From NCBI GenBank assembly GCA_965364735.1, contig CBDTYW010000206.1:1-6916 (forward strand): DNA of 6,916 nucleotides, read 5' to 3'. Shown piece by piece: positions 4,899-6,916 of this stretch. The DNA is from CBDTYW01 sp965364735 (GTDB lineage: Bacteria > Actinomycetota > Nitriliruptoria > Nitriliruptorales > Nitriliruptoraceae). Both the position numbers and the translations under genes were made by a program. Position 1 is the first letter of the stretch; each line of letters begins with the position of its first letter. Under the pieces are notes generated by a model. It was not told the DNA's origin, did not search any database, and saw only the letters and a list, made by a program, of their open reading frames with translations.

Positions 4899-6132
4899 GG
4901 CCAAGATCCCGTACCCCGAAGCGCGTGACCTGCTCCTGAGCCGGTGCACGCCGAACGCCTCGGTGTCCGTGCACTGCGAGGACGCCTTCGGTCTGGTGCT
5001 CGCCGAGGACATCGTCGCCGACGAACCGGTCCCGGGCTTCGACAACTCCGCCATGGACGGCTGGGCCGTTCGCGCTGAGGACGCCGTGGCGGGCGCAAGG
5101 TTGCGCATCGTGGGGAGCGTCGCTGCCGGCGGATCCTCGCGCGTCGAGGTCGGCGCGGGAGAGGCCGTCCGGATCCTCACCGGCGCGCCGATGCCGCGCG
5201 GGGCCGATGCGGTCGTCGCGCAGGAACGCGCCCACCGTCTGGACGACGACGGGCTCGTCATCGACGAAGGGGTTGCCCGCGGACGACACGTGCGCCCGAC
5301 CGGCGACGATCTCGCGATCGGCACGGTCGTTGCATCGGCCGGGGATGCGTTCACGCTCGGCGCTGCCAGCGTCGCGGCTGCGCTCGGGCTGCGCCGGGTC
5401 TCCGTCCGTCGACGTCCGCGGGTGGCGATCCTCGCGACCGGCGACGAGGTCGTCGAAGCGGGTCCCGGCGATCTGCGGCACGGTCAGGTCCGCAACAGCA
5501 ACCAGACGATGCTCACCCACCTCGTTCGTGGCGCGGGCGCGATCCCCCTCCCGATGACCGTCGCGGCGGACGAACGCGAGGACCTCGCGGCCCGGCTTCG
5601 CGTCGCTGCCCGCGACGCGGATCTCATCCTCACCACGGGCGGGGCCAGCGTCGGCGACCGCGACCTGATGGCCAGCGTCCTCGACGGGCTGGCTGACGGC
5701 GAGGCCACCGCGGTGCGGACGAACCTCAGACCCGGCAAGCCGATGGTGATCGGCTCGCTCCGCGGCACTCCGGTGCTCGGGCTTCCCGGCAACCCCGTGG
5801 CGGCGCTGGTCGTCGCCGTGCTCGTCGGACTCCCGGCCCTGCGGCGGCTGGCCGGAGAACGACAGCCGCTCCGGCCGCGGCTCGCGGTGCGGCTCGCCAC
5901 CGACATCGACGACGCCCCGGTCGGTCGTGCGACCATCCGCTTCGCCACGGTGTCCGCGGCCAGCGACGGTCTGCTCGTGGCCCACATCGCCGAGGGACAG
6001 CGGAGCCATCGCCTCGGCACGATCGTCGGGGCCACTGCGCTCGTCGAGATCCACGCACCTGCGCGCGCCGGAGCCATCGTTCCCGCGGTCCTGATCCCGG
6101 GCGCGGAGCTCCCGATCGAGGGCTGGGCCTGA
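4897..6132 (+). CDS. moeA: Molybdopterin molybdenumtransferase MoeA
   Basis: This 411-aa protein, of normal family length, would insert molybdate into adenylylated molybdopterin to give molybdenum cofactor, in the cytoplasm. MoeA N-terminal domains occupy about 2-165: PGFDNSAMDGWAVRAED (46-62) holds the conserved Asp54, and VRILTGAPMPRGADAVVAQE (91-110) holds the family's TG-P-P-GAD-VV segment. The MogA-like domain spans about 174-315: VAILATGDEVVEAG (176-189), GQVRNSN (196-202), LILTTGGASVGDRD (243-256), RTNLRPGKPM (274-283) and LGLPGNPVAAL (294-304). The C-terminal beta domain runs from about 325 to the end, with HIAEGQRSHRLGTI including the expected SH.L segment. No key motif is missing. 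The start is ATG 4897 because MAKIPYPEA aligns with the family N-terminus and a leaderless-type -10 box precedes it; ATG 4873 in frame, inside the inverted repeat, is an alternative adding 8 residues. It converges on moaA with 6 bases between stops. Confidence 0.96.
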   Translation: MAKIPYPEARDLLLSRCTPNASVSVHCEDAFGLVLAEDIVADEPVPGFDNSAMDGWAVRAEDAVAGARLRIVGSVAAGGSSRVEVGAGEAVRILTGAPMPRGADAVVAQERAHRLDDDGLVIDEGVARGRHVRPTGDDLAIGTVVASAGDAFTLGAASVAAALGLRRVSVRRRPRVAILATGDEVVEAGPGDLRHGQVRNSNQTMLTHLVRGAGAIPLPMTVAADEREDLAARLRVAARDADLILTTGGASVGDRDLMASVLDGLADGEATAVRTNLRPGKPMVIGSLRGTPVLGLPGNPVAALVVAVLVGLPALRRLAGERQPLRPRLAVRLATDIDDAPVGRATIRFATVSAASDGLLVAHIAEGQRSHRLGTIVGATALVEIHAPARAGAIVPAVLIPGAELPIEGWA

Positions 6133-6138
6133 TCCGGC

Positions 6139-6916
6139 CTAGCCGCCGATGTAGGACATCTCGACGCGGTCGCCGTCCGGCCGAGGGGTGTCGGCCGAGC
6201 GCAGCTCCGAGTACCGGTCCGTCCGTCGTGCCCACACGCCGCCGAGGGCAGAGCGCAGCTCATCGTCGTCGGCGCCGCCGCGGATCGTCGCCCGGAGGTC
6301 GGTTCCGACGGTGGCGAACAAGCAGGTGAAGAGCTCGCCGACCGCGGAGAGCCGGAGCCGCGTGCAGTCGCCGCAGAACGGATCCGTGACGGACGCGATC
6401 ACACCGATCTCGCCGCGGCCGTCAAGGAAGCGGTGGCGTCGTGCGACGTCGCTGGGGTTGCTGCCGGTCACCGGCTCCAGCGGGTGGACGGCGTGGATCA
6501 TGCTGACGATGTCACGTGCGCTGACCACCTGCTCGAGCTGCCACCCGTTGGATGCCCCGACGTCCATGAACTCGATGAAGCGGACGGTGATGCCGTGCTC
6601 GCGGCCGTACTCGGCAAGGGGGACGAGCTGGTCCTCGTTGACGCCCCGCTGCACGACCGCGTTGATCTTGATCGACGTGAACCCTGCCTCCTGCGCGGCG
6701 GCGATCCCGTCGAGGACCGAGGTCACGGGCAGCGCGACGTCGCTCATGGCGCGGAAGATGGTGTCGTCGAGCGCGTCGAGCGACACCGTCAGCCGATGCA
6801 GCCCTGCGTCCTTCAGCGGCCTGGCCATGGCGGTGAGGAGCGTCGCGTTGGTCGTCGCGGCGAGGTCGCGGATGCCGTCGATCGCGGCCAGGCGGGCCAC
6901 GAGGTCCGGGAGGTCG
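6139..6916 (-). CDS. moaA: GTP 3',8-cyclase MoaA, C-terminal part (start beyond the window)
   Basis: This radical-SAM enzyme starts molybdopterin synthesis by converting GTP to 3',8-cyclo-7,8-dihydro-GTP. About 258 residues are visible; the N-terminal ~75, with the CxxxCxxC cluster site, lie past the right edge. A GTG near 6900 is internal, since the frame continues upstream as DLPDLVARLAA. Visible motifs, from the edge inward, are a TTN segment (TTNATLL, where TTNG is usual), RLTVSLDAL, KINAVVQRGVN, RFIEFMDVG with NGW, and GEIGVIASVTDPFCGDCTRL. The C-terminal cluster ligands are spaced C-x2-C-x13-C in FCGDC...FTC. The protein ends MSYIGG; the C-terminal Gly-Gly tail is the family hallmark needed for activity. 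The gene converges on moeA with a 6-base gap and no clear terminator. Together with moeA and the DUF6457 gene it defines a molybdenum-cofactor locus. Confidence 0.95.
   Translation of the reverse strand, partial: DLPDLVARLAAIDGIRDLAATTNATLLTAMARPLKDAGLHRLTVSLDALDDTIFRAMSDVALPVTSVLDGIAAAQEAGFTSIKINAVVQRGVNEDQLVPLAEYGREHGITVRFIEFMDVGASNGWQLEQVVSARDIVSMIHAVHPLEPVTGSNPSDVARRHRFLDGRGEIGVIASVTDPFCGDCTRLRLSAVGELFTCLFATVGTDLRATIRGGADDDELRSALGGVWARRTDRYSELRSADTPRPDGDRVEMSYIGG

Noticed and set aside
4849..6054. Long leftward open frame (401 aa) antisense to moeA
   Set aside because: It fully overlaps moeA, whose motifs are all intact; the composition is that of an antisense shadow.
1..6916. CRISPR arrays, tRNA or rRNA genes, insertion sequences, attachment sites
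   Set aside because: On reading both strands I saw no regularly spaced repeats, no tRNA cloverleaf with a CCA end, and no transposase or integrase motif.

Overview
The window is high-GC DNA with dense gene packing. It has 10 credible protein-coding genes, no RNA genes and no mobile elements. It looks like a chromosomal segment from a high-GC actinobacterium. The reasons are strong third-position G/C bias, a pair of FadE-type acyl-CoA dehydrogenases, a DUF6457-type small protein next to molybdenum-cofactor genes, and two start codons placed as if leaderless. Genus cannot be read from the sequence.

Left block, read leftward (2325 to 1): a 153-aa protein I do not recognise, then a complete acyl-CoA dehydrogenase (559-1776), then the start of a second acyl-CoA dehydrogenase (start at 517). 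These look like one acyl-CoA oxidation unit, with paired FadE subunits as seen in fatty-acid and steroid side-chain degradation. The second dehydrogenase does not continue as one. At about codon 120-125 it switches, without losing frame, into the H-box of an EnvZ-like sensor histidine kinase, which runs off the left edge. This is the oddest thing in the window. A chimeric assembly join through a short shared stretch is the most likely cause, so the first ~160 bases should not be trusted as native neighbours.

Middle block, read rightward (2410 to 4578): a low-molecular-weight protein tyrosine phosphatase, an atypical SDR-type NAD(P)-dependent epimerase-like protein (4-base ATGA overlap), a small alpha/beta hydrolase (11-base gap, Shine-Dalgarno sequence overlapping the previous stop), and a 60-aa protein of unknown function. 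The first three are almost certainly one operon. It is driven from a divergent 84-base region with a TANNNT box exactly 6 bases before the phosphatase ATG.

Right block (4585 to 6916) is a molybdenum-cofactor locus. It holds a leftward 80-aa DUF6457-type protein, a divergent moeA (molybdenum insertion), and a convergent moaA (first step of molybdopterin synthesis) cut by the right edge. MoaA starts the pathway from GTP and MoeA inserts molybdate at the end. The small protein probably belongs to the same pathway by association. The 69-base divergent region before moeA contains a perfect 10-bp inverted repeat running into the start codon, and a second TANNNT box at leaderless spacing.
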